From contig CAXBML010000004.1 in assembly GCA_963976875.1 (NCBI GenBank), positions 62,001-126,000 of the forward strand: DNA of 64,000 nt, given 5' to 3'. This DNA comes from Berkiella_A sp963976875. GTDB lineage: Bacteria; Pseudomonadota; Gammaproteobacteria; Berkiellales; Berkiellaceae. Shown one piece after another: positions 9,231 to 17,860 of the stretch. The translations under genes and the position numbers were made by a program. How positions within the stretch are numbered: the stretch's first letter is position 1; every line of letters begins with the position of its first letter. The notes under the pieces were generated by a model. The model searched no databases and was not told the DNA's origin. It saw nothing but the letters and a program-made list of their open reading frames with translations.

Positions 9231-10325
9231 TTAGGTTTTATACCTGATGGGTTGGTTACCATAACAAGTTAACCAACAGTCTGCTAAAACTATTGCCATC
9301 ATTGCCTCACAAATAGGAACGGCTCGGATACCAACGCAGGGATCGTGCCGGCCTGTCGTAACGACTTCAATTTGCTGACCATGCTCATTCAATGACTGTC
9401 CTGGCATTCGAATGCTAGACGTTGGTTTAAAAGAAACAGATGCGACAATATCTTGTCCACTGGCTATGCCTGCCAATATACCGCCCGCATGATTGGACAA
9501 GAACTTAGGCTTTTTTGTTTCTGCCTCTAATATCATTTCGTCACGATGTTCTGAACCTTTTTGTTCAACAACATTAATGCCATCCCCAATTTCTACTGCT
9601 TTTGCTGCGTTGATGCTCATTAGGGCGTGTGCCAAACGCGCATCCAACCTTTCAAAAACGGGTTCCCCTAAGCCAACAGGTACACCTATTGCCTGCACTT
9701 GAACCTTAGCCCCAACAGAGTCGCCTGCTTTTAAGATTTGTTGAATATAAGTCTCTAGTAAAGGAACGATTTTTTTATCGGGGCAAAAAAAAGGATTTTG
9801 TGAAATTTCAGCCATATCATATTGGCCTGAATCAGCAACGATATTGCCAATTTGAGAAATAAAGCCAATAATTTTAATTTTATGGTGTGCAAGAAATTTT
9901 CGCGCAATGGCACCTGCGGCAACACGAGCAACAGTCTCTCTTGCAGACTGACGACCACCCCCACGCCAATCTCGAAAACCATATTTTTTGAAGTAGGTAT
10001 AATCACCATGGCCCGGTCTAAACGCGTCTTTTATTTTTTGATAGTCTTGTGCTCGTTGATCCTGATTTTTAATGACTAAGGCAATCGGCGCGCCTGTGGT
10101 TTTACCTTCAAATACCCCGGATAAAATTTCTACTTTATCCGTTTCTCGCCTTTGCGTTGTATATCTGGATTGCCCTGGTCGCCTTTTATCTAGGTCTAAT
10201 TGAATATCCTGTTCGCTGATGGCCAGCCCAGCAGGGCAGCCATCTACAATGCAGCCCAAAGCAGGACCGTGGCTTTCACCAAAAGTTGTTAGTGTAAAAG
10301 ATTTGCCAAAAGCGTTACCTGCCAT
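9231..10325 (-). CDS. aroC: Chorismate synthase
   Basis: AroC makes chorismate from EPSP using reduced FMN, the last common step to aromatic amino acids and folate. The 364-residue product shows the family signatures: FGESHGPALGCIVDG, DKRRPGQS, the RGGGRQSARETVARVAAGAIA FMN region and the C-terminal GRHDPCVGIRAVPICEA. It starts 3 bases after the prmB stop, the common prmB-aroC pairing of gammaproteobacteria. Confidence 0.97.
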   Translation of the reverse strand: MAGNAFGKSFTLTTFGESHGPALGCIVDGCPAGLAISEQDIQLDLDKRRPGQSRYTTQRRETDKVEILSGVFEGKTTGAPIALVIKNQDQRAQDYQKIKDAFRPGHGDYTYFKKYGFRDWRGGGRQSARETVARVAAGAIARKFLAHHKIKIIGFISQIGNIVADSGQYDMAEISQNPFFCPDKKIVPLLETYIQQILKAGDSVGAKVQVQAIGVPVGLGEPVFERLDARLAHALMSINAAKAVEIGDGINVVEQKGSEHRDEMILEAETKKPKFLSNHAGGILAGIASGQDIVASVSFKPTSSIRMPGQSLNEHGQQIEVVTTGRHDPCVGIRAVPICEAMMAIVLADCWLTCYGNQPIRYKT

Positions 10326-10328
10326 AAC

Positions 10329-11264
10329 TTACTTTATACTAGCAATCTGTTCACGGAACTCATTTAACTCATCTTTGGTGAGCAAAAAGACACCCTCACC
10401 GCCTTTTTCAAACTGTAACCAGGTAAAAGGAATTTCGGGGAATTGTGTTTCGACAACATCTTGACTGTAGCCAACCTCAACAACCAAGACACCTCCGGGT
10501 ACTAGATGTTTTTCAGCATCCAGTAATATGCGTCGCACAACTTCTAACCCTTCTTCTTTAGCCACCAAGGCCCCTTGAGGTTCTGCGCGGTATTCTGAAG
10601 GCAAAGTTTCATATTCCTCCATACTCACGTACGGTGGGTTAGAAACAATAATATCGTATTCACGCCCTTCTAAACCTTCAAATAAATCTGATTGAATCAC
10701 TTCTACACAATCTTCTAAACCAAAGCGCGCCACATTTATATTAGCGACTTCAACTGCCTGTGGATTAATATCTACCGCATCGACTTTAGCACTAGGAAAA
10801 GTAAATGCACATGCGATGGCAATGCAACCAGAGCCCGTACCAATATCTAAAATGCGCCCAACTTCTCCTTCTTCAACCCAAGGACTGAATTCTTCTTCAA
10901 TCAGCTCTCCTATAGGCGAACGTGGAATCAAAACCCTTTCATCCACAAAGAAATTCAAGCCACAAAACCAAGACTCCTTCACTAGGTAAGCAACCGGTAT
11001 CCGCTCTTTGACTCTTCTACCAATTCTGGTTGCAATTTCATTTCGTTCAGATGGCGTTAACCTCGCATCTAACACGTTGACATCAATATCTGGTGGCAAG
11101 TGAACTGAAGACAGAATCAGGTTAACTGCCTCATCCCAGGCATTATCTGTACCATGACCATAGACTAAATTTACTTTATTGAACTGTGTAACAGCCCATC
11201 GAATCATATCTCGAACCGTGAACAACTCTTGTTGCGCTTCTTTTGTTTCTAGCTCATCTGGCAT
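10329..11264 (-). CDS. prmB: Ribosomal protein uL3 N5-glutamine methyltransferase
   Basis: PrmB methylates a glutamine of ribosomal protein L3 with S-adenosylmethionine. The 311 residues contain the SAM loop ILDIGTGSGCIAIA and the catalytic NPPY motif (VSNPPYVS), which coordinates the amide substrate. A helical N-terminal substrate domain precedes. NPPY is shared with PrmC, but the immediate aroC neighbour and the N-terminal VTQFNKVNLVYGHGTDNAWDEA stretch point to PrmB. Confidence 0.93.
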   Translation of the reverse strand: MPDELETKEAQQELFTVRDMIRWAVTQFNKVNLVYGHGTDNAWDEAVNLILSSVHLPPDIDVNVLDARLTPSERNEIATRIGRRVKERIPVAYLVKESWFCGLNFFVDERVLIPRSPIGELIEEEFSPWVEEGEVGRILDIGTGSGCIAIACAFTFPSAKVDAVDINPQAVEVANINVARFGLEDCVEVIQSDLFEGLEGREYDIIVSNPPYVSMEEYETLPSEYRAEPQGALVAKEEGLEVVRRILLDAEKHLVPGGVLVVEVGYSQDVVETQFPEIPFTWLQFEKGGEGVFLLTKDELNEFREQIASIK

Positions 11265-11400
11265 GGTACACCTTAAAAATTAGATTAATCAGATTAAATA
11301 GCTCATTTTGCTGAATTTGTCCTAGTTAATCAATGCTTATCAGCATATTAATCCCCCCCTCATAAATTTAATCCGGTTTTTCACCATATTCTGTCTAATT

Positions 11401-11994
11401 TTATCTGGGAGACTTTGTGGGCAGTTGGGCTATAAGATCAAAAGTGTCTTCATTAGTTTTAACCGCTGAGAGTTTTTCAAATGACTTTTTTCTCGCTGTC
11501 GGGCTAAAACTCAGAATTGGCTTTTCTCCACCTGCGACCCTAAGCATATCTTCTGACGTAGGCGGTACCTTGGAATCAGAAGCTTTTTTTCTAGAAAAGG
11601 CGACTGGGCTTGGTGGTTTGGGGGCTAAGGGGTAAGTGGTGTGTTTGCTGGGCTGCGAAGTATGCTCAGGCATCCAACTAAAAGATAAAGGTTTTGTTGG
11701 CGCGTGTATCCAAGGAATATATCCAGCAGTGGCTGCACCTAAAGTCACCAGTAAAGCGCCAGAAATTGGCGAACTAAAATATAGCATAATGGCGCCTAAC
11801 ACGAGCAGGCTTACGCCGGCCACACCTAAATATTTTTGATGTGACTTACGCTGCGTTTCTTGTAATGTCCTATTATTTTTTGCTTTTAAAAACCCCCCCA
11901 TACTTGAACAAGCCCTATTCGACCCTATGTCATCGTGCAAATGTGATTGTTCCTGCCCTGGAAGTGTATGTTCTCTAAAAGTGCCCCTCAGCAT
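11401..11994 (-). CDS. Unknown protein with a membrane hairpin and proline-rich tail
   Basis: I do not recognise this protein of about 197 residues. Two close hydrophobic helices (about 55-73 and 77-95) form a hairpin, followed by a basic, proline- and serine-rich tail of about 100 residues. I choose the ATG at 11994 because AGGAG stands seven bases before it; the ATG two codons earlier (12000) would be only one base from that site. A hairpin followed by a disordered tail is common in effectors and inclusion-membrane proteins of intracellular bacteria, but nothing here proves that. Confidence 0.6.
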   Translation of the reverse strand: MLRGTFREHTLPGQEQSHLHDDIGSNRACSSMGGFLKAKNNRTLQETQRKSHQKYLGVAGVSLLVLGAIMLYFSSPISGALLVTLGAATAGYIPWIHAPTKPLSFSWMPEHTSQPSKHTTYPLAPKPPSPVAFSRKKASDSKVPPTSEDMLRVAGGEKPILSFSPTARKKSFEKLSAVKTNEDTFDLIAQLPTKSPR

Positions 11995-12099
11995 ATCCAT
12001 TCTCCTTGTGATGTTAATGTTGATTAATTGACTACTTCTCAGCTGAGGACTTTGATATTATGTGTGCACTTTCAAATTGCTTAGTGCAAAATCCTACTC

Positions 12100-13143
12100 A
12101 TGTTATTTAAAAAACTAAAAACATTAAGTTTCATATTCTTTTTTTTCTTTTTTGCCACCCCTTCTTTATTAGGCAACGACCTAATTTCAGTGACCACAAA
12201 ACCAATCACTGACCTCACTATTTTCCCTAAATTGGAGGCACCTGCAACAGCAATCAGCTTAAATGATGCGGTTATTAGTGCTGAAATTAATGGCATCATT
12301 TTACAACTACCCTTGCAAGTCGGCGAATCCGTACAAAAAGGTCAAACTTTAGCTGTGATTGCTTGCAAAGATTACCAACTAAACGCCCAACAATTTGAAT
12401 CTCAACTTCAGTCCACTCGTGCTAAAATTGACTTTACAGAATGGAAGCTAAATCGAATCCAATCTCTTGCCAGTGGTCATAACGTATCACAAGAACAGCT
12501 TAAAGAGTTACAGAGCAATTTAACCAGTCTTCAGTCCACACAATCTAGTCAAAAAGCTCAATTAAGTCAGGCTAAATTACAAATAGATCGATGCTCAATT
12601 CAGGCACCTTTCAATGCAATTGTAGTCGAACGCATGGCCGATATTGGGGAAATGGCAACACCTGGTAAGCAAATAATCCGCTTAATTGATAATGAGTCCA
12701 TCGAAGTCAGCGCACAACTACAAGCCAATGAAGTTGAAAAATTAAAACACGCTAAAAATCCTGTGTTCTCAACTAAAGATGGCGATTTCCCTGTATCCAT
12801 CCGAGCCTCTGTTGGCGTATATACAGAAAGGTATCGTACACAAGAAGTACGCTGCAGTTTTACCCAACAAAAGCCATTACCCGGCTCTGTCGGCCGTTTA
12901 GTTTGGCAAGATAACCAAGCGCATTTACCAGCTTACTTACTGAGCCAATCTAATCACAAATATGGGATTTTTATTGTTGAAAAATCCAAAACACAAGAGC
13001 AGAATCGTCTGGCTAAATTTATACCTATAAAAGATGCCGTTGAAGGTCGTCCACTCCCAGTGCCTTTGGAGCTAAATGCTGATCTTGCTTTAGATGGCCG
13101 ATATAAGTTATCTCACAACGACACCGTACAAGTTATCCAATAG
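12100..13143 (+). CDS. RND efflux periplasmic adaptor subunit (HlyD/AcrA type)
   Basis: Membrane-fusion adaptors link an inner-membrane RND pump to an outer-membrane channel. The 347-residue protein begins with a basic, very phenylalanine-rich signal segment (about 1-25). A lipoyl half (EINGIILQLPLQVGESVQKGQTLAVI), a coiled-coil hairpin (about 95-160) and a second lipoyl half (IQAPFNAIVVERMADIGEM) follow, then beta-barrel regions. The permease gene follows at once. No outer-membrane channel gene is nearby, so a TolC elsewhere is presumably shared. Substrate cannot be read from the sequence. Confidence 0.85.
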   Translation: MLFKKLKTLSFIFFFFFFATPSLLGNDLISVTTKPITDLTIFPKLEAPATAISLNDAVISAEINGIILQLPLQVGESVQKGQTLAVIACKDYQLNAQQFESQLQSTRAKIDFTEWKLNRIQSLASGHNVSQEQLKELQSNLTSLQSTQSSQKAQLSQAKLQIDRCSIQAPFNAIVVERMADIGEMATPGKQIIRLIDNESIEVSAQLQANEVEKLKHAKNPVFSTKDGDFPVSIRASVGVYTERYRTQEVRCSFTQQKPLPGSVGRLVWQDNQAHLPAYLLSQSNHKYGIFIVEKSKTQEQNRLAKFIPIKDAVEGRPLPVPLELNADLALDGRYKLSHNDTVQVIQ

Positions 13144-13153
13144 TGAGCCTATT

Positions 13154-16100
13154 ATGAAATTTATTATGAAATTCATTTGTAACCATGTGCTTGCTAATCT
13201 AACTTTCTTTTTGATTATTAGTATTGGATTAATCACTTATACCCAATTACCCAGAGAACGTGATCCCACAATCAACTTTAACTGGATCCAAATAACCACT
13301 ATCTACCCTGGTGCGTCAGCGCAAGACGTAGAAAAGCGCATTACAGAGCCTCTAGAAGACGCTTTACGTAAAGTCTCTGACACGCGTTTTGTGTCAAGTA
13401 CCAGCAGAGATAGTGTCTCGAGTATCTTAGTACGATTTAATGAATTAGATGACAATGTATTTAACAAGCGTGTAAATGACCTTAGACGTGAAATACAAAA
13501 CAAAGAAAAAGATTTACCGGCAGAAGTGGATAGTCCTAATATCATTGAAATCACTTCGGCAAATGGCTTCCCGACAGCGACAATCGTCGTATATGGTAAA
13601 GGCAATAGCGACCAACTACGAATAGCCGCACGTAACATTCAAAAAGATCTAGAACGTTTAGGGGGGATTGATACCGTAGATCCTATTGGCCTAAAAGACC
13701 CCGAGTTACAAATATTTTTTGATCCATCTCATTTATCTTTACTGGGCCTAACCCCCGCTGATTTAGCGAACTCTATCAAAGGGCACTTCCAAGATATCTC
13801 AGCCGGCACCCTGGCCATTGATGATATGCGCTGGGTTATTCGTTGGATTGGTACCAGCGTTGATCCCAGCTATTTAGCCAAGCTCCCTATCTCCACGACA
13901 AAAGGAGAACTACCGCTAAATGAAGTCGCCATCGTTAAAAAAGGTCGTGAAAAAAGCACTAACTTAGTTCGTTACCAGGGACAAGATGCTGTGCTACTGT
14001 CTATTAAAAAACGAGCGAGAGTCAATGACCTTACACTCGTCGCTGAAATAAAAGACTATATTGATAGGCAAAACAACATACAAAAAGAACGTGGCATCGC
14101 TCTAACCTTAATTGATGATCAAACACAAGTCACTCAGAGTGCTTTATCTGTCATGCAAACCAATGCTTTATTTGGACTATGTTTGGTTTTATTCAGCACC
14201 TGGCTATTTCTGGGCTTCAAAATTGCTCTACTCGTGAGTATAGGCATCCCTTTTACCCTTAGTGCCACATTCTGGGCCTTAGGGGGATTGAACCAAACGC
14301 TTAACATCTCCGTTTTACTTGGCGTGGTTATTTGCTTAGGTATGTTAGTGGATGATTCGGTTGTCGTTGTAGAGGCCATCTATTACCGCATACAACGAGG
14401 GGTCAATAAGTTACAAGCTATTCAAGATGGCTTAAAAGAAGTTTTTGCCCCCGTCACAACCTCTGTATTTACCACAATATCGGCTTTTTTACCACTCATG
14501 CTATTGCCTGGAATTTTAGGCAAGTTCATGCTGGTGATTCCATTGGTGGTCACACTGGCTCTGTTATTTAGCCTAATAGAGGCATTTTGGATGCTGCCAG
14601 CCCACGTCAATGCAACCAATATTACCCTTGCCAATAATTCTAAAATTCAACAATATCGAGACACATTAACCGCGAAGGTCCGAATTAATTATACTCGGTT
14701 ACTCATCAAAACAATTCGTTATCCCCTAAGAACTTTGTCTGTACTCATCTTTCTACTTGTTTTTTCGTTTATTGCCCTAATGTCCGGTATGGTCAAGGTG
14801 AATTTTTTCGCTTCCGACCCTATCAGGTTATATTATGTCAACGTTGAAATGCCGACGAACACTTTAGTTGAAAGTACTATTGAGTATACACAACAAATAG
14901 AAAACGTTATCAAGCAATATATTCCAGAAAATGAACTCAGAGCGATAGCCTCTTACGCAGGTATGATGTTTACAGAAACAGAAGCTGTTTTTGGGGATAA
15001 TTATGGTCAAATTATGGTTAGTCTCAAACCCCATAAAGACAATATGCACACTGTTGACCAATTGATTGATATGCAAAGAGACGCTGTTTTGTCTGTACCT
15101 GGCCCTTCTAATTCCTCTTTTTTACGCATGTCTAATGGCCCACCCACTGCCAAGCCGATTAACATTAAAGTGCGCGGTGATAATTTTATGGATATTCGAA
15201 AAGCCGTTTTAGATGTGACGAATATTCTTCAAAATATTACAAGTGTCAGTGATATTTCAAACAACGATACTATAGGACAACCTGAACTAATTTTAAAACC
15301 TAATCATGACGCCATCAATCGCTCAAAACTCAATCCGGCGACAATTTCCAGAACAGCTCGCTTGTTAGTTGACGGCGAGATTGTAGCCTCCACCCAACAT
15401 GAGGGGGAAGAGTTAAATGTTCGGGTTAAATCCAAACCACAGTCACTGCAAAGTATAAATGCTTACTTACAACAAACGATCGCCTTACCCAATCAAGGAG
15501 AAATGCGACTAAGTGATTTAGTGGATACGCAATATGTCCAAGGCCAAAGCAACATTAGACACTATGATTTTAGAAAAACGATATCTATCTCTGCAGATAT
15601 AGATAAAAGCCAAATTGATACCGTATCAGCCAATAAACAAGTCATAGAAAATTGGCAGAAAATTCAATCTCAACATCCTAATATCGACTTGAATTTCTCA
15701 GGTGAATTAGACGATATCGAAGAAAGCTTAGCGGCCATGCCCAAATTATTTTTAATCGGTTTAGGACTTATGTATCTACTACTGGGTACACAATTTAAAA
15801 GCTACTGGCAGCCGCTCATGATCTTATCGACTGTGCCACTTGCATTTTGTGGCGTAGTGCTAGGCCTGTTTTTCACCCAAAACCCAATGAGCTTGTATAC
15901 TTTATACGGTGTAGTTGCATTATCGGGTATTGCCGTCAATGCTGCAATTGTCCTGATTTCAGCCGCCAACCAACGAATCCAAGGTGGTATGTCTGTCTTG
16001 CATGCCACATTATACGCCGCTAGAAGACGAGTGATCCCAATCTTGATTACCTCTTTAACTACGATTGCAGGATTATTCTCGCTGGCAACAGGTCTAGGGG

Positions 16101-16273
16101 GCAAATCCCTTTTATGGGGTCCAGTCGCAACGGCGATCGTTTGGGGGTTAGTGGTATCCACCCTGTTGACACTACTGGTAATTCCCTTGTTATATCAATT
16201 CTTTATGAGGCCCAAAACAAGGCCTAATGTTTTTAACAAACTGATTAATAGGACTAAAGTCCAGTATACATAA
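13154..16273 (+). CDS. RND family efflux permease
   Basis: This is a proton-driven inner-membrane pump of the AcrB/HAE type, about 1039 residues from the chosen start. It has an N-terminal helix, PRERDPTINFNWIQITTIYPGASAQDVEK, two large periplasmic loops and two helix bundles. The paired acidic residues of the proton relay are seen in LVDDSVVVVEA. An in-frame ATG at 13094 would overlap the adaptor by 50 bases and add a hydrophilic leader unlike the family, so 13154 (start MKFIMKFICNHVLANLTFF) is preferred; its ribosome site is weak, which fits coupling to the adaptor stop 13 bases before. Confidence 0.88.
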   Translation: MKFIMKFICNHVLANLTFFLIISIGLITYTQLPRERDPTINFNWIQITTIYPGASAQDVEKRITEPLEDALRKVSDTRFVSSTSRDSVSSILVRFNELDDNVFNKRVNDLRREIQNKEKDLPAEVDSPNIIEITSANGFPTATIVVYGKGNSDQLRIAARNIQKDLERLGGIDTVDPIGLKDPELQIFFDPSHLSLLGLTPADLANSIKGHFQDISAGTLAIDDMRWVIRWIGTSVDPSYLAKLPISTTKGELPLNEVAIVKKGREKSTNLVRYQGQDAVLLSIKKRARVNDLTLVAEIKDYIDRQNNIQKERGIALTLIDDQTQVTQSALSVMQTNALFGLCLVLFSTWLFLGFKIALLVSIGIPFTLSATFWALGGLNQTLNISVLLGVVICLGMLVDDSVVVVEAIYYRIQRGVNKLQAIQDGLKEVFAPVTTSVFTTISAFLPLMLLPGILGKFMLVIPLVVTLALLFSLIEAFWMLPAHVNATNITLANNSKIQQYRDTLTAKVRINYTRLLIKTIRYPLRTLSVLIFLLVFSFIALMSGMVKVNFFASDPIRLYYVNVEMPTNTLVESTIEYTQQIENVIKQYIPENELRAIASYAGMMFTETEAVFGDNYGQIMVSLKPHKDNMHTVDQLIDMQRDAVLSVPGPSNSSFLRMSNGPPTAKPINIKVRGDNFMDIRKAVLDVTNILQNITSVSDISNNDTIGQPELILKPNHDAINRSKLNPATISRTARLLVDGEIVASTQHEGEELNVRVKSKPQSLQSINAYLQQTIALPNQGEMRLSDLVDTQYVQGQSNIRHYDFRKTISISADIDKSQIDTVSANKQVIENWQKIQSQHPNIDLNFSGELDDIEESLAAMPKLFLIGLGLMYLLLGTQFKSYWQPLMILSTVPLAFCGVVLGLFFTQNPMSLYTLYGVVALSGIAVNAAIVLISAANQRIQGGMSVLHATLYAARRRVIPILITSLTTIAGLFSLATGLGGKSLLWGPVATAIVWGLVVSTLLTLLVIPLLYQFFMRPKTRPNVFNKLINRTKVQYT

Positions 16274-16321
16274 TTTAAATAAAGTGATTCCATTAAGGTT
16301 ATATTAATAAGTTTTAGTGTA

Positions 16322-17803
16322 GTGTCACAAAATATGGGCAAAATTAAGAATATTATTTCACCTGAGAAGGATAGTTTACAATTTCCTGATACAGCACCTG
16401 AAACAGCTGAAGCCTCAGAATCGGCCTCTAGCGAAAGCTCAGGTGCTCCACACGACCCTACAGATAAAGTACAAAAAACTAAATGTGAACCAGACTTAAA
16501 AAATAAAAAAAGTAATTATTTCTCTATGCCATTGAGCATCATTAGGCAAATTTTTCCAACACTGACTCAGGCTTTGACCCAACGAATCGAAACCAAAGAT
16601 GAAACGGCGATTCCATTATCTAACCCCAAAAACCATAAACCAAAAATTGCAACGCCTTACGTAGGCTTTGTAGATGAAGAGGGTTTATTACCCGGTGCTC
16701 ATGAAACAACAGAATATTGTGGCATGATTGATATAGACTCCTCCGAATCAAACGAAGACAAAAAACACTCCTTGCAATTTTTACCCCTTGTGCAACAACA
16801 AAGTTTGTTAGATTTAAACTTAACCGCCAACGGCATCCCCTTATACTATACCTTACACAAAAATAAAGAACTCAATGCCTCTCAAGGTGCTAATGGCGAC
16901 TTAGTATTTAAAGCGACATTAGAGCCAGATGGAGAATACCGCTTTATACTTTTCACAAACATTGACAGAACGGGATCAAGTAACCTTATCGCGAATCCAA
17001 ACTTCGAAACCGGGGACAATCATATCCCAAAAGATATAGCGCATTTGGCCATCCCAGGTTGGGAAGTGAAGACTATTGAACAAAAAAATCATATCGTCCA
17101 AGACATTCATACACGCCCATTTGAAACTTATCAATTTACGATATACTTTAGCTCTAATCAGGCAAAAGATGAAAACATGTCCCCTATAGATATTTATTGG
17201 GAAAATGAACATTTAATTCATTTAGATCAATCAGACGTGACAACGCACACCTATACTTTTTCAGTGACAGGTGGAAATCAATCTAGCTCACAACTAAAGT
17301 TTGTGGCTGAAAATGATAATGTCATTAATCAGCTCATCAAAAATGCGACTTTAGAAAGCCGCGCTCAGCATATGCTGCCGATACTATTAGGATTTGTATT
17401 ATTAGGAGAAGATGGAGAACGTTTAGAAAGTCATTTTACCATTAATGTGACTACAACCCCGCCGTTGGAAATCAATAATGATATTCCAATAGATATCATG
17501 TTTGAACAAAGCGTGTACCAAACCATTATTGTGAATGATGATAACAAAACCAGCACCAATCCTTTAACGAAAATCAACTTAGATACTTTATTTGATACAA
17601 TGACTATCCCAGAAGAAAACAGGCAGGTGAATGTTATTCAGCGAGAAGAAAATGGCGTAAAAACTAATGTTTATGAAGTTATGATTTCGGATAAAACAGA
17701 GACACAAGATCCCATCACTGTCGCCGATGTGCAACTATCATTCCCGGGTGGAGAAGGTGGATTATCTGTATTTATGCGAAACATTATCATTGATGATTTA
17801 TAA
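16322..17803 (+). CDS. Unknown protein with a galactose-binding-like segment
   Basis: I do not recognise this 493-residue protein as a whole. A disordered, acidic, Ser-rich N terminus carries PDTAPETAEAS; the same DTAPE motif occurs in the convergent WH2 protein next door. Around 220-340, NLIANPNFETGD, then IPGWEV, then regular beta strands resemble carbohydrate-binding or galactose-binding-like modules that begin with N-x-x-F-E and G-W. The rest is beta-rich and ends in a short acidic tail. There is no signal peptide. The start is GTG; an ATG four codons later (16334) is an alternative. It may be exported by a signal-less route, but that is inference. Confidence 0.65.
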   Translation: MSQNMGKIKNIISPEKDSLQFPDTAPETAEASESASSESSGAPHDPTDKVQKTKCEPDLKNKKSNYFSMPLSIIRQIFPTLTQALTQRIETKDETAIPLSNPKNHKPKIATPYVGFVDEEGLLPGAHETTEYCGMIDIDSSESNEDKKHSLQFLPLVQQQSLLDLNLTANGIPLYYTLHKNKELNASQGANGDLVFKATLEPDGEYRFILFTNIDRTGSSNLIANPNFETGDNHIPKDIAHLAIPGWEVKTIEQKNHIVQDIHTRPFETYQFTIYFSSNQAKDENMSPIDIYWENEHLIHLDQSDVTTHTYTFSVTGGNQSSSQLKFVAENDNVINQLIKNATLESRAQHMLPILLGFVLLGEDGERLESHFTINVTTTPPLEINNDIPIDIMFEQSVYQTIIVNDDNKTSTNPLTKINLDTLFDTMTIPEENRQVNVIQREENGVKTNVYEVMISDKTETQDPITVADVQLSFPGGEGGLSVFMRNIIIDDL

Positions 17804-17815
17804 AGTTTATTTATA

Positions 17816-17842
17816 AATATCCGTCCTTGGATTGGGGATATT
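17816..17842. terminator. Weak stem between convergent genes
   Basis: AATATCC (17816-17822) pairs with GGATATT (17836-17842) across a 13-base loop in the 57-base gap between two convergent stops. AT-rich flanks follow in both directions. It is short and could be chance. Confidence 0.35.
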
Positions 17843-17860
17843 CTAATTTAACAAGAACGA

